Part shown: positions 10,266-21,840 of the stretch, piece after piece
Position numbering within the stretch: position 1 is the stretch's first letter
How the letters are laid out: each line of letters opens with the position of its first letter
NCBI GenBank assembly: GCA_037447655.1
Contig: JBBHKE010003045.1
Location: 1 to 64,000, forward strand
Origin: Zygnema cylindricum
Lineage: Eukaryota > Streptophyta > Zygnematophyceae > Zygnematales > Zygnemataceae
Length of the DNA: 64,000 nucleotides
Reading direction: 5' to 3'
Notes under the pieces: model-generated
Seen by the model: the letters and a program-made list of their open reading frames with translations, nothing else
What the model was told of the DNA's origin: nothing
The model's database searches: none
Translations under genes and position numbers: made by a program

Positions 10266-10740
10266 GGCTACAAAACCCTACACCCTAAATTCTAAATCTT
10301 AAACCCTACACCTTAGAGATAAAATGAAAGGCACTGAACGTACACCAGCTTGAAAACCGCTGTACTCAATGGACAGGTAAAAAACACTTAGTTTTTAATT
10401 TAAAGAAGTTATTTTCTTAGAGTTTATGTTTCCTTCTTTATCGAAAAAGGGCTACAGAAAACTGAAGGATTTGGAGCAAAAAATAACAGTTTCAAAACGA
10501 TGCCGTATCGAGTATCGAGAAATTGGCCACGAAACAAATCATTAGTTTTTCGGGCGCTCAAACTTTCGAAATTTTAGGTGTCAAAACTATATCCGCTCTT
10601 GGCTCTAATTAGTAATTACAAGGAAGTCATAGTTCCTGATTTCCTACCCTTCGTCCCTTATCAAACTACATCTCCAGAATTTGATAGCCTTCTCTGTACT
10701 CTTCCTGTCTCTTTTTTATATTTGATTCTCAATTTGAATC
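10266..10740. promoter_or_regulatory. 475-bp bidirectional promoter between CSL4 and the NFD6-like gene
   Basis: The two start codons (10265 minus, 10741 plus) are head-to-head, so this interval must hold both promoters and leaders. No clear TATA box stands at a fixed distance from either start. Telo-box sequence lies at 10272-10315. A shared promoter is an inference from spacing. Confidence 0.7.
10272..10315. promoter_or_regulatory. telo-box cluster (AAACCCTA type)
   Basis: Three or four degenerate copies of the plant telomere word (AAAACCCTACACCCTAAA, then TTAAACCCTACACC) lie 7-50 bp upstream of the CSL4 ATG. In plants, telo-boxes are known promoter elements of ribosomal and translation-related genes, which suits an exosome gene. 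It is far too short and degenerate to be a telomere. Confidence 0.65.
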
Positions 10741-10964
10741 ATGGCGTCCAGATCATTTTTACGTTCTGTCACACGTCAATCTCGTAGGTTTACAAATAAT
10801 CAAAGTAATAATCAAGGTTTTGCTGATTCATTGACCAGCAATCTTTCACGTGCAAGCAAACCAGTATCTGCGAATGGAGCAAAATGTCAGCAAGCAAGCA
10901 GTACAAGTCAACAGACTTTAAAATCAGTGTTAGGACAAAATCTGAGATCTCCTTTGTTTGGAAG
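10741..10964 (+). CDS. NFD6/NOXY-like exon 1
   Basis: ATG at 10741 is the first ATG after an AT-rich leader and gives the expected Arg-rich presequence. The exon ends GGA AG before GTATTA. Confidence 0.83.
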
Positions 10965-12954
10965 GTATTAACTAACTTTCTCCTTTTTTTTGTTTTAAAT
11001 TTCATCGAGCATAAGTGGCCTGCTGTTGAATTTCTTAATGTATTTACTGTGTTAAATCTACTCTTACACTCCTTTGTTTCTATTTTTGTTTATTGTGATT
11101 TTCGTCGAGCATGGCTCCTGTTTGATTTCCTTCTTTATTTGCTTACTGCTTCAATCCTTTTCTTACTTCCTGTTGTTGTGTCCAGTGTTGAAGATATTGT
11201 GATATTGTTGTGCTGGCTGCTATTTTGCTTTGCTGTACAACATTATTTTTATGCATCTTTATTTGCCGATTTTTATTGGCAACAATTCTTTATATGCAGA
11301 CTTTTTACATCGTGAAATTAATTTCTCTTGTTTCTTGTCTTTCTCTTGAGTGAGTTATGGAGGTAAGCTGTGTTTGTACCATTCATATTGTTCACATGTT
11401 GATTTCCAGTTTGTGCATTCCGTCTGATTGATGCTGTATTTCTTTTAGTCTAAATTTGTTACAGTTATTCTCTGTGAATGAATATCTCAGGAATAATGTA
11501 GGTTTCCGGACAAAACGAACTTGAAGTAACTTTTTATCAGTGAAACGTTCGAGGAGCCTAAGTTCATTCATGATATTGTAGCTATATGCAATACTGTCAT
11601 GTGAGTGATAGTGATTGGGTTTTAGGGCATCTGAAAGCCTATCGAGTTTCCTGGTTTATACAGCTTTTAAGAAAGGATCTTTAAACTATCGCAGCTCCTA
11701 GAATTTTGTTTTTTATGTTGCTTGGCAAATCTACAGTATTTGTAACCAAGTTTCTGGCAAATCTGCAGATTTGTAACCAAGTTTTTGGCAACTACAGTAT
11801 TTGTATCCAAGTTTTTGGCAAATTTACAGTATTCGTAACCAAGTTGGTTGCGAATCTAGAGTATTTGTAACCAAGTCAAATCTACAGTGTTTGTAACCAA
11901 GTTTCTGGCAAATCTGCAGTATTTGTAACCAAGTTTTTGGCAACTGCAACCAAGTTTTTAACAAATCTACAGTATTTGTAACCGAGTATTTGGCAACTGT
12001 ACAGTATTTGTGACCGAGTATTTGGCAAATGTACAGTATTTGTAGCCGAGATTTTGGCAAACGTACAGTATTCTTGACCGAGTATTTGGCCAATCTACAG
12101 TTTTTGTAACCAAGTTTTTGACAAATCTACAGTACTTGTACCTCACTGTTTTGCCAATTCTACAGTATATGTAACTGAGTCTTTTGGCTAATCTTCAGTA
12201 TTTCTAAAACTTTTGCAGTAAGTACTGGCAGCTAAGTGAGTGCAACCATAAAATAATGTTGCAAGGATATTGTTAGTTCGTAGCTTTATTATAGGAACTA
12301 GAAGAAGATGCAGATTTATTAACCGCAGTGTTGGTTAAAGTGTTGAAACTGAACTTTTTTTTGAAAAAGATGAACTTTGCCTTGAAACAGAACATGAATC
12401 ACATGCCAAACCTATACACACACATTCAGTCAGATAAACACTACTGTAAAGCCTCAACTGGTTAGGAAATTGCAGAAATTCGTCTATTATACACAAGTTC
12501 CGTGATTGTTATGGCGTGAGACAAAAATGAGAGGGAGGGGAGGGGAGAGAGGGGAGGGAGAAGGGGAGGAAGAGGAAGAGGGGGAGAGAGGGGGAGGGAC
12601 GGGAGGGGGAGGGGAGAGGGAGAGGAGAGGGAGATGGAGAGGTAGAAGTAGAGGGAAAGTGAGAGGGGCTGGAGAGCATCTGCCAGGCAGAAATTTATTT
12701 AGTACAATTATGTTTTTTTTTTCCCTGTCATGCAGAAATTTGCATTCCTTGATTGTTATGTTCGTGAAAGGAAATTAAGTTTTTTTTTTTTTTCTTGTAT
12801 ATGCAGTATACTTGTTGAGAGCAGATGCCTGAGCTCCATGTTGCCTCACCATTCTGCCGTAGCGTCGGCTCAACTGGTGAACCGGCTCAGCATTGGGTCC
12901 TGCACGGAAGTACTGCTACAGGGTACGCTCTGCCGGTCCTCTCCGAAGCGGTGA
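10741..12954 (+). CDS. NFD6/NOXY-family small mitochondrial protein (two coding exons)
   Basis: Exon 1 (10741-10964, 74 codons plus 2 nt) ends at AG|GTATTA. Exon 2 (12807-12954) follows acceptor TATGCAG and continues in frame for 48 codons to TGA, giving 123 aa. The N-terminus MASRSFLRSVTRQSRRF is Arg/Ser-rich without acidic residues, a typical mitochondrial presequence. The C-terminal half has SSMLPHHSAVASAQL and LLQGTLCRSSP, closely matching the SLLPLHSAVASARL and QGTLCR signatures of Arabidopsis NUCLEAR FUSION DEFECTIVE 6 and the NONRESPONDING TO OXYLIPINS (NOXY) proteins. These are plant-specific, mitochondrial and of unknown biochemical role. The 1842-bp intron splits presequence from conserved domain. 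GTAAGT at 12963, nine bases after the stop, could start a 3'-UTR intron, as these genes are often alternatively spliced at the 3' end. It is divergent from CSL4. Confidence 0.85.
11720..12205. repeat. about 32-bp tandem array in the NFD6-like intron
   Basis: About 14-15 diverged units of the type CAGTATTTGTAACCAAGTTT then TTGGCAAATCTA, some shortened. It is entirely intronic. The minus-strand ORF at 11824-12093 (LGHKYCTVAKYSV-type repeats) is its translation. Confidence 0.88.
12528..12672. repeat. polypurine (GGGGAGAGG) tract in the NFD6-like intron
   Basis: About 145 bp of G/A-rich sequence with many GGG runs on the sense strand, about 135 bp upstream of the exon 2 acceptor. It resembles the tracts in CSL4 introns. 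Confidence 0.85.
12807..12954 (+). CDS. NFD6/NOXY-like exon 2
   Basis: It follows a T-rich tract and ATGCAG. The first base completes Ser75, then 48 codons with the LPHHSAVASA and QGTLC motifs run to TGA at 12952-12954. Confidence 0.88.
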
Positions 12955-15500
12955 TAAGCCGTGTAAGTCCTGTTGTTGACGTGTTATTGAGTGAGTTATG
13001 GTGTTAATGTGTTATTGTGTTATTGTGTTGTTGAGTGAGAGGTATTGGAGAATTTGATGGGTGAGAAGAAGGAATAATAGGACGGAGAGGTAAATTGTTT
13101 GAGGGTGAGGTATTGGGGAAGAAGAGGCAAAAGAGGTAGGCGAGGTAGTTTGTGAAGTGGGGCCTCCACGGAGAGGTGGGGCCTCCACGGAGAGGTGGTA
13201 AACTATGTAAGCTATTGGAGAAGAAGATTGAAGGAGAGGGGGATTTATTACTTAAGTGGTTTGAGAGGGAGATTGGTAGCATGAGTGAGGTGGCTTAAGG
13301 AAAAAATCAGGAATTTTTCAGAGATGCCAGAAACTTCCTGATGGAGAGTGGCACGAGTAAGAGTGCTGTGTTTAACATAATAATTTTACTTTATTCAAAG
13401 CTTAAAGTTAAAAGGGACATGGAAAGTTTGTCATCATAAGGAAGCAGTGAAGGTAAATGCTGCATTCCTGTATCATATTTAGGAAGCAATTCATAAATTA
13501 TCCATGGTCATCATTTTGTCATAGACACTGCTCCCCTCACTTTTCCTTCTCTTGGAAAAAGCGTCTTTAATAGTCATTCACGAATCAAGTCTTGTTGGAG
13601 GAAAATTCTATTTGATAGTGTAAATTTGATTTCTCTTGTTCCATGGTATGACTCTTCCTCCTAAAATAAACATATTGCTAAAGGTTACGAATCACATTCC
13701 CTTCTTCCCTTCCTACCTAATTGCGAGTCTTACGATTATTATTTCTCTTATATATTTCTATACTACCAATCGAAGTGTTACACTTATCTGCACCTTGTCT
13801 CATCTAAAAAAATTGCATTTGGTCACATCGAAAACAAGAAAAATTAAAAACAGAAGAGCATAGAAGCTTTCATTAGAGGTCCGTCTCCTCAGGTTGGCCA
13901 TGCTGTGCGTGGCTCAGATGAGGACGAGGGTACATAAAAAAACAAACAAGGGACACTTGGCATTCATTGATTGGCTGGTAACGCTGCTCCACCTCGGCGT
14001 GCCTAGATCACAGCGAGGGTACGTGACGTCTGATGCGGAATAAGACAAAAAGACGCTTTGACGTTTGGGACTCCTAAATCAAGAAACGGAGGCCAGTTTC
14101 CCTCAAAAGTACCACCGTGCAAAACTTGACAAGTCAGGTCATCGACTGATCTGGACTCTTGGGACTTCCGGAGATCGTGCATACGATAACTTCAGATGGA
14201 GAGTTGAATCGTTATGAGAGTTGAATGGTGTTATCGTGAGGGCTTAATTTAGGTCAAGTCGAGGTCGAGGGTTTTGAGGGTTGTAGTGTAGTATGAGAGA
14301 ATTACTGAAAGGAAAAGGGTTTGTTATGTTTTGCCAAATGTTGGTTTTTGCAGTTTTATGCAATATCAATGGCAACGGCATTGAAGTAGCGTTTGAAGAA
14401 AGGAATAAGTGGCTTTTTTAAGGAAATGATTTTGTTTCTTTTTCAATTGCAGGTTCTTAATATGTCCTCTTTTGCGATGATTTCGGATGTGTGACTATGT
14501 CAGTCGATGATGGCGTGTGATTGGTTGTTGCGTGTGAAACATATTTTGACTCCTTTTGTCCAATTTTGCATCCTCATGTTGTCATATACCTTTGTACCAT
14601 AAAAAAAAAAAAAAAAAAAACGAACAAAAATCCAGCTTCATGATGAAGTTTGTCTTTTTTTCTTTTGCACGATACACTAGTGACATGGGTCGATTCAACT
14701 GAAATTTCCATATTATAATTAATTATACAAAATATTTAGGAGTATCAATGGGCAAGTTAAGAATGCGTCGACTGCTCTTGTTTGCATGCGGGTCGTAGTG
14801 TTATGCCTAAATAAAAAGTAGCTTTTCCAGTGAGAATAGGAGTAATGGTCGCTGGTTTATGAGGTTAGGAAAATTGTTCATTTTGTAAACCTTTATTCTC
14901 TGTAATTTTTACTTCTTGGCGTTCCCATTTGGCCCTTCAAGAATGTGAAAGGGCCGATAGAGTGGGAGATTGTTAAGTCTTATCTCCACTACAAGGGAGA
15001 ACTGCTCCCAACACTATTTTTCTATTAGAGGTCATGTTCTTTTTCTCGTTTAAGACCAAATTTCTTTTGAACAGACCTATCCTATTTTATTTAGAGCAAT
15101 GCAAGGTAAGAGTAGTACGTTTGTACTGTGACCATTAGAATAATAAGTGGAGAAGTGTGTACAGAGAAAAATGTGTTAACAAGTCGCGAAACGTCTCACT
15201 GTCAGTAATAACAGGTGTACGCGTGGATATCGTCAGCAGATATCCCTTCATTCTATTTCCAATCAGTAACTTGGGACATGAGATCTGGTAATTAATGTGG
15301 ACTGGTGTAATGTTTGTGAGGTGTGTTTGTTTTGCAGTGAGCCCTTTCTTCAACGTGGAGACAAAGCCGAGGTGACGTCACAGCAGCAAAGGCTCTTTAG
15401 GGTTTTGATTGCACCGAAAGTTGTAGATGTCCGTACAGTACTTGCTGGGGGAGAAATATTGGGGCTGGAATAGTGCAGAGGTCGGAGATATTAATGTTAT
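12955..15500. other. 3' flank of the NFD6-like gene, no further gene recognised
   Basis: Sequence of fair complexity with no supported coding frame. There is a 20-bp tandem duplication (GTGGGGCCTCCACGGAGAG twice) at about 13157-13197, a T-rich acceptor-like TTTTTCAATTGCAG at 14439-14452, and a run of 20 A at about 14601-14620. A 3'-UTR exon or an old processed sequence is possible but not shown. Confidence 0.35.
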
Positions 15501-15668
15501 TGTTTCTGTTTTGAGTTCCAGTTTTATTTTTGTTTCTGTTCTGTTTCCCTCTCTGTTACTACTTCAGTTCTGGTTCTGTTCCCGTTGCTGTTTTTTGTTT
15601 CTGTTTATGTTTCTGTTTCTGATTCTGTTTCTGTTTCTGTTTCTACTTCTGTTTTTGTTTCTCTGTCC
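15500..15668. repeat. (TTTCTG)n-like hexanucleotide repeat
   Basis: Degenerate TTTCTG units, purest at about 15596-15665. The Phe/Leu-rich ORF at 15427-15723 is its translation. Confidence 0.85.
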
Positions 15669-16330
15669 TGAGAGAGAGAATTTGTTGTCTTGTTGTGCAT
15701 CATGGCATTGGCTGTCGACTTGATGTGCCACAATCCACTGAACAGGTATCTATCTGCAAGGAAAAAAGTCGAGTTTCACTTATACTTTAACTGTTCGTAT
15801 TAAATGTTGTTGTGGGAGAATGAAATGGTGGAGACTTCCAGATTTTCAAACGGTGACGTCACTCGTTCTGTCGAGCCAATGAGAAGCGAGGGATTGTCAT
15901 GTTCCACAAGACTACGGAGCAGAAAGGTGCTTTCTTCTTTACAATCCAACGGCCATCTCGCCACGCGTGCGATTGGCCAGTACAATTTACGGAAAATACT
16001 AAACTTCATAGTATAAAATATTAAATAATCTACCGAGCTTGGTAAATTTTTACAGACAAAAAACTGATTAAAAACCAGGCACTTCGGTACAATTGAGTGG
16101 CATTTTGAGGTAAATGTAGACAAAAAAATCTCAACACAGAATTCCTTAAACTCCACCTTTATATCTTTGTTTATGACAAACTGGCGATGGTTTTTGCCAA
16201 TCACGCGTTTGTGTTAAATATTCTTCAAGTTTGACCAATTGTGACGCGTTTATTTACGCGTCTCGCGATGATATCGACGAAAGCGTTTTTGTCTCGCCAA
16301 CGCGATTTTTAACCTCCGTCGATGTGGTTC

Positions 16331-16386
16331 TGTGACATCATACCAAATTGAATCGCATCCGACATCATACCAAATTGAATCGCATC
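16331..16386. repeat. 27-bp tandem duplication
   Basis: Two adjacent copies of GACATCATACCAAATTGAAT then CGCATCC, without mismatch. Confidence 0.9.
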
Positions 16387-16599
16387 CGTTTGATTTTATG
16401 AATCAGAAATGCAAAATTCCGTGCGGTTTCCGCACGGCGCGGGCGTAAATTTACTATTCTGAAATTTTAAATATGTAATATATGGTCATCTCATTTAACC
16501 AGATTAGGACGGCTCCACATCCAATTTGCAAAACATAACCATAAGTGGATTATCTTATGCCAGTGTCATTCCAAAAAGCATTATTTTGTTAAAACATAA

Positions 16600-17170
16600 G
16601 AAACTTTTTTTTTTTAATTTCAAGAAACTTTTTTTTAATAATTTTCAATAAATTTCGTTACATAATAATTTTTGTGAAAATATAAAAATTTTATTTGAGA
16701 AAAAATAATTAAATTAAACTTGTAAGATGATATAAAATGTGATCAAGTTATAGATTTTATTAATTAATATATTTTTGTTTTATAACATTTTTTTTTTATT
16801 TTTTTTTAATGTAAAATTAACTGATATTTTATTTTTACATTATAGATAAATTAATTAATTTGAAGTAGAAAAATTAACGATCATTTTTGTATTTTGTAGA
16901 TCATTTATCGGCCATTATTGGTTAAAGTTAATATTTTTATATTGTAGATTATTTAACACCCAATTTTTTTATTTTTTTGTAAATAATTAAATTTCATGAG
17001 GATACGATAACCCTCGTATTACCAATAATGGTTAGAGAATACTAACTTTCAGAGTTATTGAAAGGAAAACAATGTCAAAAGAAGTCAAAAATAAATAAAT
17101 TCACAAAAAGTGAAAAAGTTTGGTTTATAAAGTAAAAACGACCAACTAAGTAATAAAAAAAAAAAAAGGT
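16600..17170. repeat. dispersed AT-rich repeat family R2, copy 1
   Basis: It contains ordered blocks that recur downstream: GATATAAAATGTGATCAAGT, TTTTATAACATT, ATTGTAGATTATTTAACACC, GATACGATAACCCTCGTA, TTCACAAAAAGTGAAAA and CCAACTAAGTAATAAAAA. The matching copy is at 21840-22270 and, after an interruption, 23280-23520. Non-coding; the family is unknown. Confidence 0.6.
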
Positions 17171-17276
17171 TTTTTAAATATGATTTAAAAACAAAAAAAA
17201 AAAAAAAGTTTTCTTTATCATTATCAAATATTTATATATTTTTTTTTATTTCTTTTTTAAGAACTCATAAAAATCT

Positions 17277-17318
<42 letters not shown>

Positions 17319-17319
17319 C

Positions 17320-17382
<63 letters not shown>

Positions 17383-17402
17383 ATGTATAATGTATAATGT
17401 AT

Positions 17403-17449
<47 letters not shown>

Positions 17450-17450
17450 G

Positions 17451-17503
<53 letters not shown>

Positions 17504-17512
17504 CTATGTGTG

Positions 17513-17573
<61 letters not shown>

Positions 17574-17640
17574 TATGTATATATGTATATGTATATGTAT
17601 ATATGTATATGTATATGTATATATATATATATGTAAATGT
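17277..17640. repeat. (TATATG)n hexanucleotide microsatellite, about 360 bp
   Basis: Nearly pure TATATG units with a few variants (CATATG, TGTATG, an AATGTAT stretch at 17378-17406). The MYMYMY and YVYVYV ORFs are artefacts. A poly-A run (17641-17657) and a C run (17677-17685) follow. Confidence 0.96.
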
Positions 17641-17649
17641 AAAAAAAAA

Positions 17650-20600
17650 AAAAAAAACTAATGATTCCGACGTCCCCCCCCCCCGTACCACTTACACACC
17701 CAAAAACCTATACTTAAACACACACACATGCATCGCCCTCTCATTCAATACCTATGTCCGGCCAAGCATCCTCGCCCCCTCTCTCTCTCTCACCTCCTCC
17801 ACCTAAACCCCGCAAACAAGCCGCAACACGGATAGAATGTTCTGGGTACCATAACCATTTCGCGTCAAGTGCCATAACCATTTCGCGTCGGGTGCCAGTA
17901 TTGCCCGGCATACAAAGAGTTCTCGACAATTCTTGGCCCAAGGCGGCCCATCCTCTAGTACCCTTCCTTCCACCACACTCCTATCCGGACCTACAAGCAA
18001 AGATTGGGCATTTGTACACGAATTAGACGTGCTTGAAGTGTATGATTTGGGATCCCCCCGTCCACGATTATACACTCGGATCCCCATGGTTGTGCGGATT
18101 ATAGTACATGACGCCCTCCACCTCCCTTAAACCTATATTTGTTCCGATCCCACGGATGTTGGACCTTAACACCTCTTTTTCATGTTTTCTCTTTGGGTTC
18201 TAGTCTTACCACGCCGTGGAGGTGGTAGCGGGGCCCGAGAAACTATGGCTCGATGCCAACGATTCCTTCGAGGTGATTGGACAGCCCTTCACGCCGAGCA
18301 CGAGGATCGAGTTGCGAGTGCTTTCTCTCAAGCGGTTCGGGCCCTCTAGCCGTTAAATCCTGCTCCTCCGTCTGTTGAGACTATCGAGATTCTCTGAGCT
18401 CTCCATCCACCCGCTCCCACCCCTCAATCCCCCTCTATTCACATCTTTGAGCCATCAGAGTGTGTTTTATCTTAGATGGAGACGCTTTTATTAAAGCCCT
18501 TACGACTTCTCCACATCTTTCAGCAGCGTGTCCGTCCAGCACAGTTAATGAGTTATTTCGCGACGTTTTGCCTTCAAAATCAAGTGCCCGGGGTTTTGAT
18601 ATGTTTTTTCAAGTTTGTTCTCTTATTGCCGGTGGCATTGTCCCCTCTCGTATTCGTGATCTCCTCACGGCCTCCCGACTTGTAGCTGTCACCAAACCCA
18701 ATGGGGGAATCCGTCCTATTGCCGTGGGCGAGGTGTTGTACCGTTTGGTGGCCTGTGCCATCTGCATCCAGCTCCAGCCCGCTTTCCATGTTTATTTTTC
18801 TCCCCCGTCAGTTTGGAGTGGCGACCCGGGGAGGTTGCGAAGTTGTGATCCACGGGATTCGAGCGTTGTTGGATGCCCATCCGGATTCAAGTTGATGTTT
18901 CTAATGCTTTCATTACAATGGATGGTAATGCCATTTTTTCCGAGATTATGGTTGCACCTTCTCCAATTATCTAGATATTTCCTTTTGTGAGGGCCTTTTA
19001 TTCTTGAGCAACAGCTTCTCATTTTCAACTGATGGTGATTTGGTCCCCCTTTCTTCCACGACTGGCACTCGTCAGGGCGATCCTCTTTGGGGGCGTTTGT
19101 TTGCCCTTGCTCATTACCGGGCCGTTCGAGCTTCGGCAGCCGCTTTTCCATCTTGCCTCTTCCCTTCAGTTGCGGACAACACACACATTATTGGTCCTTT
19201 GGGACTAAGTTTTAACGGCCTATACCTTTTTTTAAGGATCGTTTGGCCGAACTCAATCTTTCTATCCAACCCACTAAGTGTGTTGTTTGGTCTCCCCGTG
19301 CTTTTCCTTCTTCTTTCACTCTCCCTCTTGGTTTTCAGACTCCTCCATCCGAAGGAATTCCTGTGTTTGGTTGCCCGCTCGGTTTTTATCTATACATCAA
19401 CAATTTCTTGATTCTGCTATTCAGTCAGATTTGTCTCATGTGGATGACCTTCTTAACCTCTCTGATCCCCAAGTGGCTTTTGCACTTCTGACCCGGAGTT
19501 TCCCCCATCGCCCCTCCTACCTTACTCGTACTTCCCCTCCCACTCCTACTTTTGTGTCGTCCCTTTCTGCATTTGCGATCGCCTCATGGGCGTCATTCAT
19601 ACATTGTTAAGTCGTGGGGCTTTTGATAGTGAGTCAGGCCCGCCGTATCCAGGCCTCTCTTCGAGTCTTTGCAGGTTGTTTGGGTTTACTGTTGAAGGCC
19701 TGTGTTGCTCCCGTTGCCTGTTTAGGAAGTTGGTGCCTTGATGCCTCCACTATTGTCTCTCGTTTTTTGGCTGGGGACACTCCTATTCTTGCTACCGTTG
19801 TACCCCGAGTTTCGTACGGTCTGTTGGCCTTCCAGCGGTCCCTTCTCGATGCATCTCGTTCTCTTACTCTTGCTGCTATCGCGGATATGCCATTTCTTTC
19901 CACTCTTGTTTCGGCATCAGTTGCACGTGTTCAGGAATCTATTTCTGATAAGGTTGTCGCCACTATTAAGGCCGAGCTTCTCGAGGCGCTTCCTTTTGAT
20001 ACTTCGGTTGCACGCTTTCTTTCCTGTTGCGGACATGGTTTCGGAGCTTGGCTATTGGCTATCCCTATCTTATATACCCTTCGATTCATCCCGGCTCAAT
20101 TCACCACGACCCTTAGGTTTCGGCTTGGCCTCCCTCACCCATCTTTGCTTGGCTCTCTTGTTTGGTCATGTGACCACGTTCTTAAGCGCGACAGCGTTCA
20201 TTTGCTTCGTTGCTCCCACGGAGGCAAGTTGATTCAGGCGCACGACACGATTTAAGACACCATTGTTACTATCGCTTCCGAGGGGGGATATTCTGTCCGT
20301 CGAAAAGTTTCCAACATTATTTCTTCTTGTCGGATTGACATTGTATAACTTGATAGTGCGCGTCGTACATTTGGTGACGTTGTTTTGGCGAACCCTACCT
20401 CTGATACAGTTGTCAGTCAAGCAACTCGTCATGTGGGTGTTGCCGCACGCAACGCGGCTAAGATGAAGGAGTGTGATTATGCCCATCGCGATGCTATGGA
20501 TGGTTTCATTCTTATGGCGGTCAAGATATTTGGTTATTTGGGTGTGGCTTTGTTCGTTCGAGCGGCGGGGACGTGGGAGCTTGTCGGTTTTAGTACTTAC

Positions 20601-20995
20601 TTCCTTTCACCGTTAACATTTATCGGTGGCCCTTCAACGAGTGCAAGCTTCTATCCTCCTTGGATTGTCTATTGCGGCTATGGATCATCAACGTTTCTCG
20701 GAACTCCCTCCTCGTGCTCCTCTGGGGTTCGGGGATTTACGTGGTTGCTTTGCATAGATTTTTAGTTATGTTGGGGTTTTGTTGATAGGTGTTAGCTCTT
20801 TCCTTTAATGTTTCGTTTGTTGTTTTTTGCTTCTTTGGGTGTTTTCCGTCTACTAGCCATCTTTTCGTGTTTTCGTTGCTTTTGCCTTGCTTTTTTTTTT
20901 GTTTCTTCCCCCGACATGTAGTTTTTTCAGTTTTTGCCGTGCTATTTCTTTTGTTCCCATGGACTCAGATGGTTTACCATCGCGCTTTTTAATAA
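17650..20995 (+). mobile_element. decayed non-LTR (LINE-type) retrotransposon
   Basis: A plus-strand element recognised by its reverse transcriptase remnants (18.4-19.5 kb). The 5' limit is uncertain and may be near the end of the TATATG array. The 3' end is plausibly near 20990, where AATAAAG and a T-rich/TATATATG tract begin. No LTRs flank it. TTTTTTAAGAACTCATAAAA (about 17256-17275) and TTTTTTAAACTCATAAAA (about 21145-21162) lie outside the two microsatellites and could be a degraded target duplication. Confidence 0.65.
18210..20770 (+). pseudogene. non-LTR retrotransposon reverse transcriptase, multiply frameshifted
   Basis: The RT copies element RNA into DNA at the target site. Fragments occur in order in the plus frames. 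There is LDGDAFIKAL and PSRIRDLLTASRLVAV (about 18.46-18.7 kb). KPNGGIRPIAVGEVLYRLVA follows, the fingers motif of a clade of LINE-like RTs common in plants, algae and protists. Then come RQFGVATRGGCEVVIHGIRA in another frame (about 18.82 kb), TGTRQGDPLWGRLFALAH (about 19.06 kb) and VADNTHIIGPLG (about 19.18 kb), where a YADD-type catalytic box has become VADN. The second catalytic Asp is therefore lost. Downstream to 20.77 kb, Ser/Leu-rich frames probably represent the C-terminal region, including FLSCCGHGFGAWL. At least four frame changes plus stops make it inactive. Confidence 0.8.
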
Positions 20996-21002
20996 AGTCA
21001 GC

Positions 21003-21082
21003 CATTTTTTTTTATGTATATGTTTATATATATGTATATATATGTATATATATGTAAATATATATGTATATATATTTAAATA

Positions 21083-21133
<51 letters not shown>
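21003..21133. repeat. (TATATATG)n / (TA)n microsatellite
   Basis: About 130 bp of TATATATGTA units ending in pure TA. It borders the 3' end of the LINE remnant. Confidence 0.95.
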
Positions 21134-21136
<3 letters not shown>

Positions 21137-21840
21137 ATTTTTGTTTTTTTAAACTCATAAAAATTTAAAAAATATTTAAAAAAAAATCAAAAATTTTAAA
21201 CACTTTTAAAAATAATTTATTTTTGTTTTTTTTAAATGATTTTTTTTTAAACTCATACTTTATTTATTTATATATAAATTTTTTTTTTTATTTGTTTTTC
21301 TCATTTTTCTTTTTTATTTTAGCCTTTCTCCCATTGTGCCTCTTTTTTTTTTTTTTTTAATGCACTTTCATATTTCTTTTTATAATTTTGTGTTTAATTT
21401 TTTTTTTTTTTTTTTTTTTTTGCTTTTTTGTTTTTTTTTTTCTTATCGTTCTTTTTTATTTAAAAATAATTTATTTTTTCGTTTATATTTCCTTTTGTTG
21501 TCTTTTTTTTTCATCGTTTTCTATTTTTTTAAAGATTTTTTTTTTTTTTTTTTTTTATATTTTAACTTTTATTTTTTATTCGTTTTGTCATTTTTTTCCT
21601 TTCATTTTAACCTATTTTCTATTTTACTTTTTTTTATCTTTTTCTTGTCTTCTTTAATTTAGTTTCTTATTTTTTTCATTTCTTTGTTTTTTTACTTCAG
21701 TTCTTTTTGATATATGTTATTTTTCATTGATTCTAGTTTCTTTTTTATTGTATGTTTTTTCGTATTTTACTTCTTGTTTTTAATTTTTTTCGATAAATTT
21801 AATTAAATAATGATTTTTTTTTTTAAACATAATTTTTTTA
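21134..21840. repeat. T-rich low-complexity block
   Basis: Runs of 8-24 T separated by short words. The Phe-rich ORFs (21336-21662) are artefacts. Confidence 0.9.

Noticed and set aside
10272-10315. Interstitial telomere or chromosome end
   Set aside because: Only three to four degenerate AAACCCTA words in a promoter; better explained as telo-boxes.
10884-11315. 143-codon ORF, Phe/Leu-rich, overlapping NFD6-like exon 1
   Set aside because: Runs out of phase across the exon and into the intron; T-rich intron sequence explains the hydrophobic reading.
8113-12205. CRISPR-like arrays
   Set aside because: Units are directly tandem without unique spacers, in a eukaryotic intron context.
15800-16204. 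134-codon minus-strand ORF
   Set aside because: No recognisable motif, no splice context and no conserved feel; left out rather than called a gene, but the weakest rejection here.
17257-17806. ORFs of Tyr-Met, Tyr-Val and His-Ile repeats
   Set aside because: Translation of the (TATATG)n microsatellite.
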